Source of the DNA: Fretibacterium fastidiosum
GTDB lineage: Bacteria; Synergistota; Synergistia; Synergistales; Aminobacteriaceae
Direction: 5' to 3'
DNA length: 64,000 nucleotides
Assembly (NCBI RefSeq): GCF_964642095.1
Contig: NZ_OZ209244.1
Span: forward strand, 248,001-312,000
Position numbers and translations under genes: made by a program. Below the pieces are notes generated by a model, which was not told the origin of the DNA, did no database searches, and saw nothing but the letters and a program-made list of their open reading frames with translations. How positions within the stretch are numbered: position 1 is the first letter of the stretch; every line of letters starts with the position of its first letter. This document shows positions 9,624-19,014 of this stretch, piece after piece.

Positions 9624-10991
9624 ATGAGGGATATCCGTGTGATGATATGGGGATTTGGCGCGATGGGGAGCGGGATCGCGCGAATGCTTCTGAAGAAGAC
9701 GGGCGTTGAGATTGTGGGGGTTGTGGTGGGGCGCAAGCACCTCCACGGAACGGACGTCTACCAGTACCTGGGGGAGGAGCGGGGGAGCCGTCCGGAGCTT
9801 TTGTTCGGCGGCACGGAGCTCATCCGAAACGGCGCGTGCGACGTGGTGCTGTTGGGGACGGACTCCTTCACCAGGAGCGCGTTCGAGAAGGTCAAGCTCT
9901 GCGTGGAGCACGGCCTGAACGTCATCACGACGGCGGAGGAGATGGCCTGGCCGTGGGCTCAGGAGCCGGAGCTGTCGCTCGAGATCGACCGTCTGGCGCG
10001 CCAGCACGGGGTGACGGTCTTTGGGACGGGGATCAACCCTGGTTTTGTGCTGGACCTGCTGATCCTGGCCATCACGGGGACCTGCGAGGACGTGAAGTCC
10101 ATCGAGGCGGCGCGCATCAACGACCTCTCGCCCTTCGGCGGGGCGGTGATGCACGAGCAGGGCGTGGGGATCACGCCGGAAGAGTTCAAGAGGCGCCTTG
10201 CGGCCAACGACCTGGCGGGGCACGTGGGCTTTCCGGAGTCCATCTCGGCCATCGCCGCGGGCCTGGGCGTCGAGATCACCAAGATCGAGCAGACGAAGGA
10301 CCCCATCATCTCGAAGGTACACCGCGAGACGCCCTACGCCAAGGTCGAGCCGGGGAACCTGGCGGGCATCCGTCAGCAGGGCTGGGGGAGGACGGCCGAC
10401 GGCCGGGCGTTCATCCACCTGGACCACCCGCAGCAGGTCCGTCCGGAGGCCGAGGGGATCGACACGGGGGACTACATCACCATCGACGCGGGCGGCTACA
10501 CGCTGAAGTTTTCGGGCAAGCCGGAGATGCCGGGCGGCATCGGCACGATCGCGATGGTCGTGAACATGATCCCGCAGGTGCTGAACGCACCCGCTGGGCT
10601 GACCGACCTTCTGGAGCTCCCGATCCCGCACGCGATCCTGGGCGACATGAACCGGTTCGTCCACGAGCTGCGGGAGGAGCGCCGCGTCTACCACAAGGGG
10701 GACTGCGTCGTGCTGCACATTGAGCTGCTCCCTGCAGGGGAGCGGGCCGCGGGTGTTCCGGAGGACACCGCCGCGCTGCCGCTTGAGATGTGGGTCAAGG
10801 GGGAGCTGTTGGCGGAGAGCGCCCACACCGGCGAGTCCGTGCGGGTCCGGACGGCGATCGGGCGCGAGGTGGAGGGCACGCTCACCAACTGCGACCCGGG
10901 GTATCGGCACGACTTCGGAAGCTACGTCCCGGAGCTGGCGCAGGTGCATCGGCAGGTTGTGGATATCCTTAGCGGAAAGGGGGCCTGCTGA
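9624..10991 (+). CDS. ord-ortA: Ord-OrtA fusion: 2,4-diaminopentanoate dehydrogenase / AKP thiolase alpha
   Basis: A 455-residue protein that joins two enzymes of oxidative ornithine fermentation. Residues 1 to about 352 are 2,4-diaminopentanoate dehydrogenase: Rossmann motif GFGAMGSG at the N-terminus and the family blocks FGTGINPGFVLDLL and HEQGVGITPEEFKRRL. The enzyme oxidatively deaminates 2,4-diaminopentanoate to 2-amino-4-ketopentanoate (AKP). From about residue 354 (KGDCVVLHIELLPAGERA ... VPEDTAALPLEMWVKG ... HDFGSYVPEL) the chain matches OrtA, the roughly 100-residue small subunit of AKP thiolase, normally a separate gene. There is no stop, frameshift or ribosome site between them. 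The ATG has GAGGAGG upstream. ortB follows two bases after the stop. The recognition of both halves is confident; whether the fusion is processed is unknown. Confidence 0.88.
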   Translation: MRDIRVMIWGFGAMGSGIARMLLKKTGVEIVGVVVGRKHLHGTDVYQYLGEERGSRPELLFGGTELIRNGACDVVLLGTDSFTRSAFEKVKLCVEHGLNVITTAEEMAWPWAQEPELSLEIDRLARQHGVTVFGTGINPGFVLDLLILAITGTCEDVKSIEAARINDLSPFGGAVMHEQGVGITPEEFKRRLAANDLAGHVGFPESISAIAAGLGVEITKIEQTKDPIISKVHRETPYAKVEPGNLAGIRQQGWGRTADGRAFIHLDHPQQVRPEAEGIDTGDYITIDAGGYTLKFSGKPEMPGGIGTIAMVVNMIPQVLNAPAGLTDLLELPIPHAILGDMNRFVHELREERRVYHKGDCVVLHIELLPAGERAAGVPEDTAALPLEMWVKGELLAESAHTGESVRVRTAIGREVEGTLTNCDPGYRHDFGSYVPELAQVHRQVVDILSGKGAC

Positions 10992-10992
10992 G

Positions 10993-12402
10993 ATGGGCGG
11001 CAGGAGCTATGAGGCCGTAATGGCGCGCAAGAGCGAGATCGTCAAGGCGGCGGTCGGGATCGACTACTCGAAGTTCGAGGAGCCGGGGGGGCGCTTCGAC
11101 TACGAGCGGATGATGCGGGAGGCGGTCCCCCACAGCCTCGAGGAGATCGTCAAGATTCAGAGCGGGATGAGCGTTGGCGACACGAAGCTCCTGAGCCTCG
11201 ACAACGTGACGGAGCTGGCCCGGAGGACGGCCGGAGGCGGGAAGGGTGCGCAGATCCTGGTGAAGGACGAGGCGCAGAACCTCTCCGGGAGCTTCAAGGC
11301 CCGGCGCGCGGCCCTGTCCGTCTACGAGGCGCACCGGATGGGGTACAAGGGCGTGGTTGCGGCCACGTCGGGCAACTACGGGGCGGCGGTGGCCTGCATG
11401 GCGGCGCGCCTCGGCCTGAAGTGCATCGTCGTCCAGGAGTGTTACGACAGCCGCCGCGTGGGGCAGCCGGAGATTCTGGAGAAGCAGCGGGCCTGCGAGG
11501 CGATGGGTGCCGAGGTGGTGCAGCTCACGGTGGGGCCGGAGCTCTTCTACGAGACGCTGATGCTGCTGGAGGACACGGGGTTCTACAACGCATCGCTCTA
11601 CACGCCGTCGGCGATCGCGGGCATCGAGACGCTGGGCTGGGAGATCGCCCAGCAGTGCCGCAGCCAGCTTGGTCGGGACCCGGACGTCGTCGTGGCCACG
11701 AACGCGGGGGGCGGCAACATCACCGGCACGGCCCGCGGGCTCCGGAAGGCTGGGGCGAAGTCCCAGGTCTACGCGGCGAGCGTGGACCTGTCGGGGCTGC
11801 ACATGGCCTCGGACCACGACTTCAACCGCAAGTCCTTCACGACGGGCCACACGGGGTTCGGCGTGCCCTTCACGGTGCAGCCGGACCGGACGGACGTGCC
11901 GCGCAACGCCGCGCGTCCGCTGCGCTACATGGACCGCTACCTTCTGGTGAAGGAGGGCGAGGTGTTCTACATGACGGAGGCCCTGGCCGCGCTGGAAGGG
12001 ATGGAGCGAGGTCCTGCGGGCAACACCTCCCTGGCCGCGGCGTTCGCCCTCTCCATGACGCTGCCGTCGGACCAGGTCATCGTCGTGCAGGAGACGGAGT
12101 ACACGGGCGCGGGTAAGCACCCGATGGCGCAGCTGAGCTTTGCACGCCGGAACGGTGTGGAGGTCCTGATCGGGGACCCGGAGACGGAGGTGCCCGGGAA
12201 GAACATCGTGCTGCCCGACCACCCGTCACGCTTCAAGGTTCGGGAGCACAGCCTGGAGGCCATGCGCCGCAGCGCGCTGAAGCGCCTGGCGCAGGACCGG
12301 AAGACCGCGAGCGCCGAGGACCTGGAGTACTTCAAGGCGGAGCTGAACGCGGACGCGGAGTTCGTCCGGAAGGAGCTCGAGGCGCTGGGCGTCACCTGCT
12401 GA
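10993..12402 (+). CDS. ortB: 2-amino-4-ketopentanoate thiolase beta subunit
   Basis: PLP-dependent large subunit of the thiolase that splits AKP with CoA into acetyl-CoA and D-alanine, 469 residues. The fold is that of threonine-synthase-like (type II) PLP enzymes: the aldimine lysine is K102 in SGSFKARRA, and the phosphate loop is NAGGGNITGTARG. The ATG at 10993 follows the ord-ortA stop by one base with AAAGGGGG upstream; a longer open frame exists but overlaps ord-ortA out of frame. The partner alpha subunit is the C-terminal domain of the preceding protein. About 100 bases separate it from oraS. Confidence 0.92.
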   Translation: MGGRSYEAVMARKSEIVKAAVGIDYSKFEEPGGRFDYERMMREAVPHSLEEIVKIQSGMSVGDTKLLSLDNVTELARRTAGGGKGAQILVKDEAQNLSGSFKARRAALSVYEAHRMGYKGVVAATSGNYGAAVACMAARLGLKCIVVQECYDSRRVGQPEILEKQRACEAMGAEVVQLTVGPELFYETLMLLEDTGFYNASLYTPSAIAGIETLGWEIAQQCRSQLGRDPDVVVATNAGGGNITGTARGLRKAGAKSQVYAASVDLSGLHMASDHDFNRKSFTTGHTGFGVPFTVQPDRTDVPRNAARPLRYMDRYLLVKEGEVFYMTEALAALEGMERGPAGNTSLAAAFALSMTLPSDQVIVVQETEYTGAGKHPMAQLSFARRNGVEVLIGDPETEVPGKNIVLPDHPSRFKVREHSLEAMRRSALKRLAQDRKTASAEDLEYFKAELNADAEFVRKELEALGVTC

Positions 12403-12499
12403 GGGGCGCGCCGGCCGTTCCGCGGGGGGAGCGCTGTCCGTTCCCCCCGCGGGTTCACGAGGGCGCCGTGAGAGGTGCGAGTGGGAGAGAGGGGAGAGC

Positions 12500-12862
12500 A
12501 TGGCAAGAGCGGACGACTTTGAACAGCGGCGCACGCACCTGGCGGACAAGAGCGACGAGGAGCTGTTCGACTACTTCTGGGAGCTGGCGGGCAGGGTGGT
12601 CCAGCCCATGCTGGACGCGGGGAAGGTCTACACGACGCCAGCGGTGGAGCGCAGCGTGCTGCTGCGCATGGGTTTCTCCAGCATCGAGGCGAAGCCCATC
12701 GTGGACGGCCTGGTGGAGCGCAGCCTGCTGGGGCACGGCGCGGGCAACACGGTGTGGCGCCTGTCGGAGAAGCTTGGGGTTTCCGTGCGTCAGGCGGGCG
12801 TGGCGCTGGCGTCCGGAGAGCACTGGGAGCTGGTTCCAGGCCTGTACGAAGGGGGGAAGTGA
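12500..12862 (+). CDS. oraS: D-ornithine 4,5-aminomutase S subunit
   Basis: Small subunit of the adenosylcobalamin/PLP enzyme that moves the terminal amino group of D-ornithine to give 2,4-diaminopentanoate. The 120-residue length fits the family, and the segment LMGFSSIEAK-like (VLLRMGFSSIEAKPIVDGLVE) and the closing GHGAGNTVWRLSEKLG are characteristic. The ATG has GGGGAGAG upstream. It is followed one base after its stop by oraE, so the two subunits are translationally linked. Confidence 0.92.
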   Translation: MARADDFEQRRTHLADKSDEELFDYFWELAGRVVQPMLDAGKVYTTPAVERSVLLRMGFSSIEAKPIVDGLVERSLLGHGAGNTVWRLSEKLGVSVRQAGVALASGEHWELVPGLYEGGK

Positions 12863-12863
12863 C

Positions 12864-15116
12864 GTGGTGGAGGACAGAAAGGTTCCGTTCCCGGAGGCGG
12901 GGGACCCCCCGGAGCACCTGGACAAGGACCGTAAGATCGACGTCCGCCAGATACTGAACGGCCTCGAGGACTACCGGCCGCGGCGTCACCCGTGGCACTG
13001 GCGCGAGGGCCGCGGCGTCGAGCGCCAGGTGGGGGACTTCGTCTACCGCGAGACGTCGGAGCCCCTGAAGCAGTCCGTGCCCCTGCCAGGGAGCCGTGGC
13101 TTCGGGTCCATCGACCCGCAGCCGGACTGCGTCATCACGACGGAGATCGCCTCTGGGCGCTTCGAGGATGACATCCGCCGCATGAGGATGGCGGCCTGGA
13201 ACGGAGCGGACCACCTGATGGTCATCCGGACGGCGGGCCAGTCGCACATCGACTCGCTCATCGAGGGGACGACGCAGGGGATCGGCGGCATCCCGGTGAC
13301 CCGGAAGCAGTGTCGTGCGACGCGCCGTGCGCTGGACCTGATCGAGGAGGAGGTGGGGCGTCCTCTGAACTTCCACTCCTACGTGTCGGGCGTCGCGGGG
13401 CCGGACATCGCCGTGATGTTCGTGGAGGAGGGGGTGTCGGGCGTGCACCAGGACCCTCAGTACAACATCCTTTACCGGAACATCAACGGCCTTCGGAGCT
13501 TCATCGACGCCTGCGAGAGCAAGAAAGTCCTGGCCTACGGTGGGATGCTTCAGATCGACGGGGCCCACAACGCCAACGCGACGGCGATGGAGGCGTGGAA
13601 GGTGATGCCGGAGCTGATGGTGCAGCACGCCATCAACTCCATTTTCTCGCGGAAGGTCGGCATCCGTCCTGAGAACATCGCGCTCTCCACCGTGCCCCCC
13701 ACCGCGCCGCCGGCGCCGTGCATGAGGCTGGACCTCCCCTACGCGGTGGCGCTCCGCGACCTGTTCCGCGACTACAAGATGCGCGCGCAGCAGAACACGA
13801 AGTTCATGGAGTCTGAGACGCGGGAGGCGACGGTGACGCACACGTTGAACATCGTCATCTCGCGTCTGACGAGCGCGGACATCCAGTCGACCATCACGCC
13901 GGACGAGGGGCGCAACGTGCCGTGGCACTACTACAACATCCAGGGGGTCAACACCGCGCGTCAGGCGCTGGACGGTCTGGACGGGATCCGGGACCAGGTG
14001 AAGCTGGACCGCGAGGGCGAGCTGGGGCGCACGGTTCGGGAGCTGAAGGAGCGGGCGGTGCTCTTCCTGGAGGAGATTCTGGAGGTCGGTGGCTACTTCG
14101 AGGCGGTGGAGCGCGGGTTCTTCGTGGACAGCGGGAAGTACCCCGAGCGCAAGGGGGACGGCATCGCCCGCGAGAAGGCGGGAGGCATCGGCAACGACAT
14201 GATCTTCCTTCGGGAGCCGGACTACTTCGCGCCGGTCTCCGTGCACTACGGGAACAACCACGTCCCGCCGCAGTTCGAGCGCCCCTCGGACGCCATCGGT
14301 GGGGACACGTTCGAGGACCCGTCGAAGATCGTCTGGGTGGACGAGCTGGACGAGTTTGACAACGTGAACGCGCGGATTGCGGAGAAGCGGAAGTACTACG
14401 AGCACCCGAACCTCATCCGCCCCGAGGTGGAGTGGATGGCGGACGGGGTGGTGGTGGTGACGCTCCTGCTGCCGACGGACGTGCGCACGGCGGAGTTTGC
14501 GGCGCTGAAGATCGGGGAGAAGATGGGCCTCACCGACTGCGTGGCGATCCACAAGCAGGCGATGCACCCGTGCGAGGGTGCGCTGATCGAGCTGAAGGGC
14601 GTCGTGGGGTTCGACATCGACACCGACGAGCTGGTCATCCCGAAGCTTCCTGAGGTTTTGAGCGCGAAGGAGATTCGGGACTACATCCACGAGCGTCCCA
14701 TCACGGTGGTGGCGGCGACGGTGGGCGAGGACGAGCACTCGGTGGGGTTGAAGGAGATCCTGGACATCAAGCACGGGGGGATCGAGGGCTTCGGGGTCAA
14801 GTACCACTACCTGGGCACGTCGTGTCCCGTGGAGAAGCTTGTGGACGCGGCCATCGAGACGAGGTCGGACGCGATCCTGCAGTCCACCATCATCTCGCAC
14901 GACGACATCCACATCCAGAACATGCGGCGCCTGAACCAGATCTGCGTGGAGCGGGGGGTGCGCGACCGTCTGATCCTGGCGGGTGGCGGCACGCAGGTCA
15001 CGGACGAGATGGCCGTGGCCGCGGGGCTGGACGCCGGCTTCGGCCGCGGCTCGAAGGGCATTGACGTCGCCAGCTTCCTCGTCAAACGATGCAGGCAAAA
15101 GGACGCAGAAAAGTGA
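12864..15116 (+). CDS. oraE: D-ornithine 4,5-aminomutase E subunit
   Basis: Large catalytic subunit, 750 residues, binding both PLP and adenosylcobalamin. The start is one of two consecutive GTG codons (12864 or 12867) behind GGGGGGAAG. The N-terminal two thirds form the TIM-barrel part (DPQPDCVITTEIASGRFEDD, NFHSYVSGVAGPDIAVMFVE). The cobalamin base-off motif DxHxxG is DEHSVG at residues 623-628, and K636 in DIKHGG lies where the PLP lysine (Lys629) is described in the Clostridium sticklandii enzyme. The tail TQVTDEMAVAAGLDAGFGRG closes the Rossmann domain. It depends on oraS and probably on the GlmL-type protein that follows. Confidence 0.94.
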   Translation: MVEDRKVPFPEAGDPPEHLDKDRKIDVRQILNGLEDYRPRRHPWHWREGRGVERQVGDFVYRETSEPLKQSVPLPGSRGFGSIDPQPDCVITTEIASGRFEDDIRRMRMAAWNGADHLMVIRTAGQSHIDSLIEGTTQGIGGIPVTRKQCRATRRALDLIEEEVGRPLNFHSYVSGVAGPDIAVMFVEEGVSGVHQDPQYNILYRNINGLRSFIDACESKKVLAYGGMLQIDGAHNANATAMEAWKVMPELMVQHAINSIFSRKVGIRPENIALSTVPPTAPPAPCMRLDLPYAVALRDLFRDYKMRAQQNTKFMESETREATVTHTLNIVISRLTSADIQSTITPDEGRNVPWHYYNIQGVNTARQALDGLDGIRDQVKLDREGELGRTVRELKERAVLFLEEILEVGGYFEAVERGFFVDSGKYPERKGDGIAREKAGGIGNDMIFLREPDYFAPVSVHYGNNHVPPQFERPSDAIGGDTFEDPSKIVWVDELDEFDNVNARIAEKRKYYEHPNLIRPEVEWMADGVVVVTLLLPTDVRTAEFAALKIGEKMGLTDCVAIHKQAMHPCEGALIELKGVVGFDIDTDELVIPKLPEVLSAKEIRDYIHERPITVVAATVGEDEHSVGLKEILDIKHGGIEGFGVKYHYLGTSCPVEKLVDAAIETRSDAILQSTIISHDDIHIQNMRRLNQICVERGVRDRLILAGGGTQVTDEMAVAAGLDAGFGRGSKGIDVASFLVKRCRQKDAEK

Positions 15117-15154
15117 GAAGGAAGCAGCCCGACGAGATCGTAAAGGAGGCCGTC

Positions 15155-16531
15155 ATGTCCCAAAGGAAATCCATCGACGTCCTGGTGGCCGAGATCGGCA
15201 GCACGACGACGGTGATCAATGCGTTCGACGGCGTGGAGGGCTCCGACCCCGTCTTTATCGGACAGGGTCAGGCCCGCACCACCGTCGAGGAGGGGGACGT
15301 GGGCGTCGGACTGGATCTGGCGCTGACGGACCTCAAGGAACGGCTTGGCTGCGCGGACCTCGAGTGGCGCGATATGCTGGCCACGAGCTCCGCGGCGGGA
15401 GGGCTTCGCATGACCGTCCACGGCCTGGTGTACGACATGACCGTGCGCGCGGCGCGGGAGGCGGCCCTGGGGTCCGGCGGCGTCATCAAGGCGGTGACGG
15501 CCGGACGGCTGCGCCGAACGGACCTGGCGAAGGTCCGGGAGATCAACCCAAACATCATCCTCGTCGCGGGCGGCACGGACTACGGCGAGCGGGACACGGC
15601 CCTGGCGAACTTCGAGGCGCTGTCCCGCACCGTCCCGTCGATCCCCTTCATCTACGCGGGGAACGTCGAGAACCGCGACGAGATCGCGCTCATGGCGGAG
15701 GAGGCGGGCGTCCGGGTCTACTTCACCGAGAACGTCTACCCAAAGCTGGACCAGCTCAACATCGAGCCCACGCGCACCCTCATCCACCAGGTCTTTGAGG
15801 AGCACATCACCCACTCCCCCGGCATGGCGCGCATCCGCGAGAGGGTCAACGGCGCGATCCTGCCGACGCCCGGAGCCGTCATGCAGTGCGCCATCATGGC
15901 GCAGGAGATTCTGGGACCCCTCATCGTCATCGACGTCGGCGGAGCGACGACGGACGTCCACTCCGTCTGCGAGGACAGCCCCGCCGTCGCGGACGTGATG
16001 ATGGAGGCGGAGCCCTTCGCGAAGCGCACCGTCGAGGGCGACCTCGGCGTGTTCGTGAACCGCGTACACCTCGTCGAGAAGTTCAGCGAGGAGGAGGCCG
16101 CGCGCCTCATCCCGCAGGCCGCCTATTTCCTGGAGCACGCCTCGAAGATTCCGACGACTCCGGAGGAGGTCGAGTTCGTCGAGCGCCTGACCCAGAAGGC
16201 CTGCGACGTGGCGCTCGACCGACACGCGGGGCAGTTCATCGACCTCTACGGCCCGACGGGCAGGACCACCCTGGCGAAGGGGAAGGACCTCTCCCTGGTG
16301 CGCACCGTCATCGGCACGGGCGGCGCCCTGACGCGCCTGCCGGGCGGGCGGGACATCCTGGCGCACGCGCTCTGTGCGGGCGGACGGCGCAAGCTCTTTC
16401 CGCCAAAGGACGCAAAGATCCTGCTGGACGGGGACTACATCATGGCCTCCCTCGGCGCCCTGCACCGGCGCCACCCGACGGCAGCGCGCAGGCTCCTCTT
16501 GAAGAGCCTGGAGGTGGAGGATCGGGCGTAG
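15155..16531 (+). CDS. GlmL/MutL-family reactivating protein for the aminomutase
   Basis: A 458-residue protein of the ASKHA ATPase fold related to GlmL (glutamate mutase locus). The ATG at 15155 is chosen because AAAGGAGG lies at 15142-15149; an in-frame codon upstream would only add a basic stretch overlapping oraE. Nucleotide-binding elements visible are VAEIGSTTTVINAF (phosphate 1) and IVIDVGGATTDVHSV (phosphate 2), with GTGGALTRLPGG as the adenosine-type loop. In B12-dependent mutase operons this family is thought to exchange damaged cobalamin; its position right after oraE supports that role here. The family is sure, the function is inferred. Confidence 0.85.
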   Translation: MSQRKSIDVLVAEIGSTTTVINAFDGVEGSDPVFIGQGQARTTVEEGDVGVGLDLALTDLKERLGCADLEWRDMLATSSAAGGLRMTVHGLVYDMTVRAAREAALGSGGVIKAVTAGRLRRTDLAKVREINPNIILVAGGTDYGERDTALANFEALSRTVPSIPFIYAGNVENRDEIALMAEEAGVRVYFTENVYPKLDQLNIEPTRTLIHQVFEEHITHSPGMARIRERVNGAILPTPGAVMQCAIMAQEILGPLIVIDVGGATTDVHSVCEDSPAVADVMMEAEPFAKRTVEGDLGVFVNRVHLVEKFSEEEAARLIPQAAYFLEHASKIPTTPEEVEFVERLTQKACDVALDRHAGQFIDLYGPTGRTTLAKGKDLSLVRTVIGTGGALTRLPGGRDILAHALCAGGRRKLFPPKDAKILLDGDYIMASLGALHRRHPTAARRLLLKSLEVEDRA

Positions 16532-16646
16532 GGGGCGCACGCCAGGGACGCGCGGGAAACGTCCCCGTTCCGCGTGGCGGGCCCGCGCTGCCTGGGACAC
16601 CAGGCCTCCGCCCCCACGGCCTTCGACGCAACCCTTCGCAAAGTAC

Positions 16647-16684
16647 GGAGTGGGGCCGAACCCCGACGGGCTCGGCCCCACTCC
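16647..16684. terminator. Strong hairpin between converging genes
   Basis: GGAGTGGGGCCGA (16647-16659) pairs perfectly with TCGGCCCCACTCC (16672-16684). It lies between the end of the ornithine operon and the end of the leftward cbpA-like gene. There is no good T-run on either side, so it may act with Rho or as a barrier for both directions. Confidence 0.5.
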
Positions 16685-16718
16685 GGCGTCCTGCGCCTCC
16701 CCTGCGGCCCGACCGCGG

Positions 16719-17633
16719 TTACTCGCCGCTCCTCTCGAGCTCCTGCCACAACTCGCGCTGGCGGTCCGTGATGTGGCGGGGGATTTCAATGCGCACCCTC
16801 ACGTAGAGGTCGCCATTGCCGCTGCCGCGCTTCGGCAACCCCTTGCCCCGCAGGCGCAGGCGCTGCCCGTCCTGAATGCCGGGCGGCATCTTCATCGTGA
16901 CGGAGCCCGTGAGGGTCTCCACCTGCACGTCGCCCCCAAGGACGGCCCGCCACGGCGCCACCTTCACCTCGCGCGTCAAGTCGCAGCCGCTGACGCTGAA
17001 GACGGGGTGCGGCGCAAGGTGCAGGTTCACGTAGACGTCCCCGCCCCCCGCAGCCTTGCCCGGAAGGCGGATTTGCGCCCCCTCCGTGACGCCCTTCGGC
17101 AGGCGCACGTTGAGCTCGCGGCGCTCGCCCCCCGGCGCGGTCATCACCATCGTGTGCGTGCCGCCGCGGACGACCTCCTCCAGCGGGAGCTCCAGGTCCA
17201 CCTCGCTGTCGCGCCGGACCGGCGAATAGCCCCCGGCGGAGCTGAAGTTCCCTCCCCCGGCTCCGCCGAAGAGGTCCGAGAGGCCGCCGCCGAAGAGCGT
17301 CTTGAAGAAGTCACTGAAGCCGCCGGCGTCGCCGCCGAAATCCACGCGGAACCCGCCGCCCGCGCCGCCGCCCTGCCAGCCCGGAGGCGGCGTGAAGTCC
17401 TGCCCCGCCTGCCAGTTCATGCCCAGCGTGTCGTACTTCTGCCGCTTGTCCGGGTCCTTCAGCACCTCGTAGGCCTCGTTGACCTCCTTGTAGCGCTGCT
17501 CGGCGTCCTTTTCCTTCGAGACGTCCGGGTGGTACTTCTTCGCCAGCTTCCGGTACGCCTTGCGGATCTCGTCCACAGACGCGCTGCGAGGCACACCCAG
17601 GATCTCGTAATAGTCTTTATACTGAACGGCCAT
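16719..17633 (-). CDS. Type II J-domain co-chaperone (CbpA/DnaJ-like)
   Basis: A 304-residue DnaJ-class protein: J-domain at residues 5-70 with HPD at the usual place (KKYHPDVSKE), a glycine/phenylalanine-rich linker (residues 80-135) and the paired C-terminal substrate-binding domains (from VDLELPLEEVVRGG). The cysteine-rich zinc domain of classical DnaJ is absent, which makes it type II, like CbpA. It would stimulate DnaK ATPase. It is the last gene of the leftward chaperone cluster but is separated from dnaJ by a terminator, so it probably has its own promoter in the AT-rich stretch 17640-17690. Confidence 0.88.
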   Translation of the reverse strand: MAVQYKDYYEILGVPRSASVDEIRKAYRKLAKKYHPDVSKEKDAEQRYKEVNEAYEVLKDPDKRQKYDTLGMNWQAGQDFTPPPGWQGGGAGGGFRVDFGGDAGGFSDFFKTLFGGGLSDLFGGAGGGNFSSAGGYSPVRRDSEVDLELPLEEVVRGGTHTMVMTAPGGERRELNVRLPKGVTEGAQIRLPGKAAGGGDVYVNLHLAPHPVFSVSGCDLTREVKVAPWRAVLGGDVQVETLTGSVTMKMPPGIQDGQRLRLRGKGLPKRGSGNGDLYVRVRIEIPRHITDRQRELWQELERSGE

Positions 17634-17775
17634 AGCCCATCAGCCCCTTTGACCAATATTAACCTTACCGAGAGAGTATAGCATCGCGCTTCGGCGCCGT
17701 AAATCACGAAAACTACGGACGTCGGGCGGTCTGAGCGAAGAAGGGGCCCGGCCCGCGGCCGCGCCGGAAGCGACG

Positions 17776-17820
17776 AAAAGGGCGAACGGGGGAGCGGGTG
17801 AACCCGTCCCTCCGTTCGCC
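17776..17820 (-). terminator. Rho-independent terminator of dnaJ
   Basis: A long GC-rich hairpin (GGCGAAC at 17781 pairing with GTTCGCC at 17814-17820, plus an inner GGGT/ACCC stem) is followed on the minus strand by CTTTTC. It lies 30 bases past the dnaJ stop. Confidence 0.65.
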
Positions 17821-17849
17821 GCACCGAACTGCCGCGATCGGCCTGCGGA

Positions 17850-18983
17850 TCAGTTGAAGAGCTTTTTGACCTTCTCGAAGAAGCCCGGCTCCCCCGTGCC
17901 GACGGGGGCCTTCATCTCATCCGCCAGCTGCGTGATGAGCTCCCTCTGGCGGTCGGTGAGCTTCGCGGGGACGTCGATGAACACGTGGGCGTAGAGGTCG
18001 CCCCGCGACTTGGGTCGGTTCAGCCGCGGCATCCCCTTGCCCCGCACCTTCAGCACCTGGCCGTGGGCCGTGCCCGGCGGGACGGCGATCTTCTCCGGCC
18101 CGTCGGTCAGGGTCTCGATCTCCGCCTCCGCGCCCAGCACGGCCTGGGGGTAGGTCAGGACGAGGCGCGCGTGCAGGTCTGCGCCGTCGCGCTCGAACCG
18201 CTCGCTAGGCGCGACGTCCACGACCAGATAGAGGTCCCCCGCCGCCCCCCCCTTCGTGCCGGCATCCCCCGCACCGGGGATGCGAAGGCGTGTGCCCCGC
18301 TCCACTCCGGCCGGAATCTTGACCTCCAGCTTGCGCTTCTTCCGCACCTGTCCGTGGCCGCCGCAGTCGGCACACTTGTCCCGGATGACCTTGCCCGCGC
18401 CGCCGCAGTTGGGGCAGGCGGCGATGGTCATGAACTCTCCGAAAATCGAGCGCTGCACCTGCTGCACCTGCCCTCGGCCCCCGCAGACCGGGCAGGGTTC
18501 GGGCTTCGTGCCGGGCTTCGCCCCCGTGCCGCTGCACGTCTCGCACCGCTCCCAGCGGGGGACCTCGACCTCCCTCGCCACGCCCTGCGCCGCCTCAAGC
18601 AGCGTGACGCGCAGCACCATCTCCAGGTCGCCGCCCCGGCGCGGGGCCTCCGGGTCGCTGGCGCGCCGCCCCATGCCGCCGCCGAACACCTGGGAGAAGA
18701 GGTCCCCGAAGAGGTCGCCAAAGTCCATGCCGTTCATGCCGCCGAAGGGGCCGGAGCCGTCGGCGGTGCCGAACTGGTCGTAGCGCGCCCGCTTCTCCTC
18801 GTCGCCCAGCACGGAGTAGGCCGCGTTGATCTTCTTGAACTTCTCCTCCGCCTCCCTGTCGCCAGGGTGCGTGTCCGGATGGTACTTCCGCACGAGCTGA
18901 CGGTAGGCCTTCTTTATGTCCGCCTGAGTCGCGTCCCTGGGGACTTCGAGGATCCGGTACAAATCTTCCACTTGAACAGACAC
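17850..18983 (-). CDS. dnaJ: Chaperone protein DnaJ
   Basis: Type I Hsp40, about 377 residues. It has a J-domain with HPD (KYHPDTHPGD), a G/F-rich linker (FGTADGSGPFGG ...), four zinc-binding repeats CETCSGTG, CPVCGGRG, CPNCGGAG and CADCGGHG, and the C-terminal domain. Start uncertain: no ATG is available; GTG at 18983 or at 18971 (the latter has GGGGTG nine bases upstream) or TTG at 19010 are in frame. It lies 110 bases downstream of dnaK, with a terminator-like hairpin in between. It presents substrates to DnaK. Confidence 0.92.
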   Translation of the reverse strand: MSVQVEDLYRILEVPRDATQADIKKAYRQLVRKYHPDTHPGDREAEEKFKKINAAYSVLGDEEKRARYDQFGTADGSGPFGGMNGMDFGDLFGDLFSQVFGGGMGRRASDPEAPRRGGDLEMVLRVTLLEAAQGVAREVEVPRWERCETCSGTGAKPGTKPEPCPVCGGRGQVQQVQRSIFGEFMTIAACPNCGGAGKVIRDKCADCGGHGQVRKKRKLEVKIPAGVERGTRLRIPGAGDAGTKGGAAGDLYLVVDVAPSERFERDGADLHARLVLTYPQAVLGAEAEIETLTDGPEKIAVPPGTAHGQVLKVRGKGMPRLNRPKSRGDLYAHVFIDVPAKLTDRQRELITQLADEMKAPVGTGEPGFFEKVKKLFN

Positions 18984-19014
18984 CCCACTGCCGGGGAAAA
19001 CGTCCCCCAAAAGA

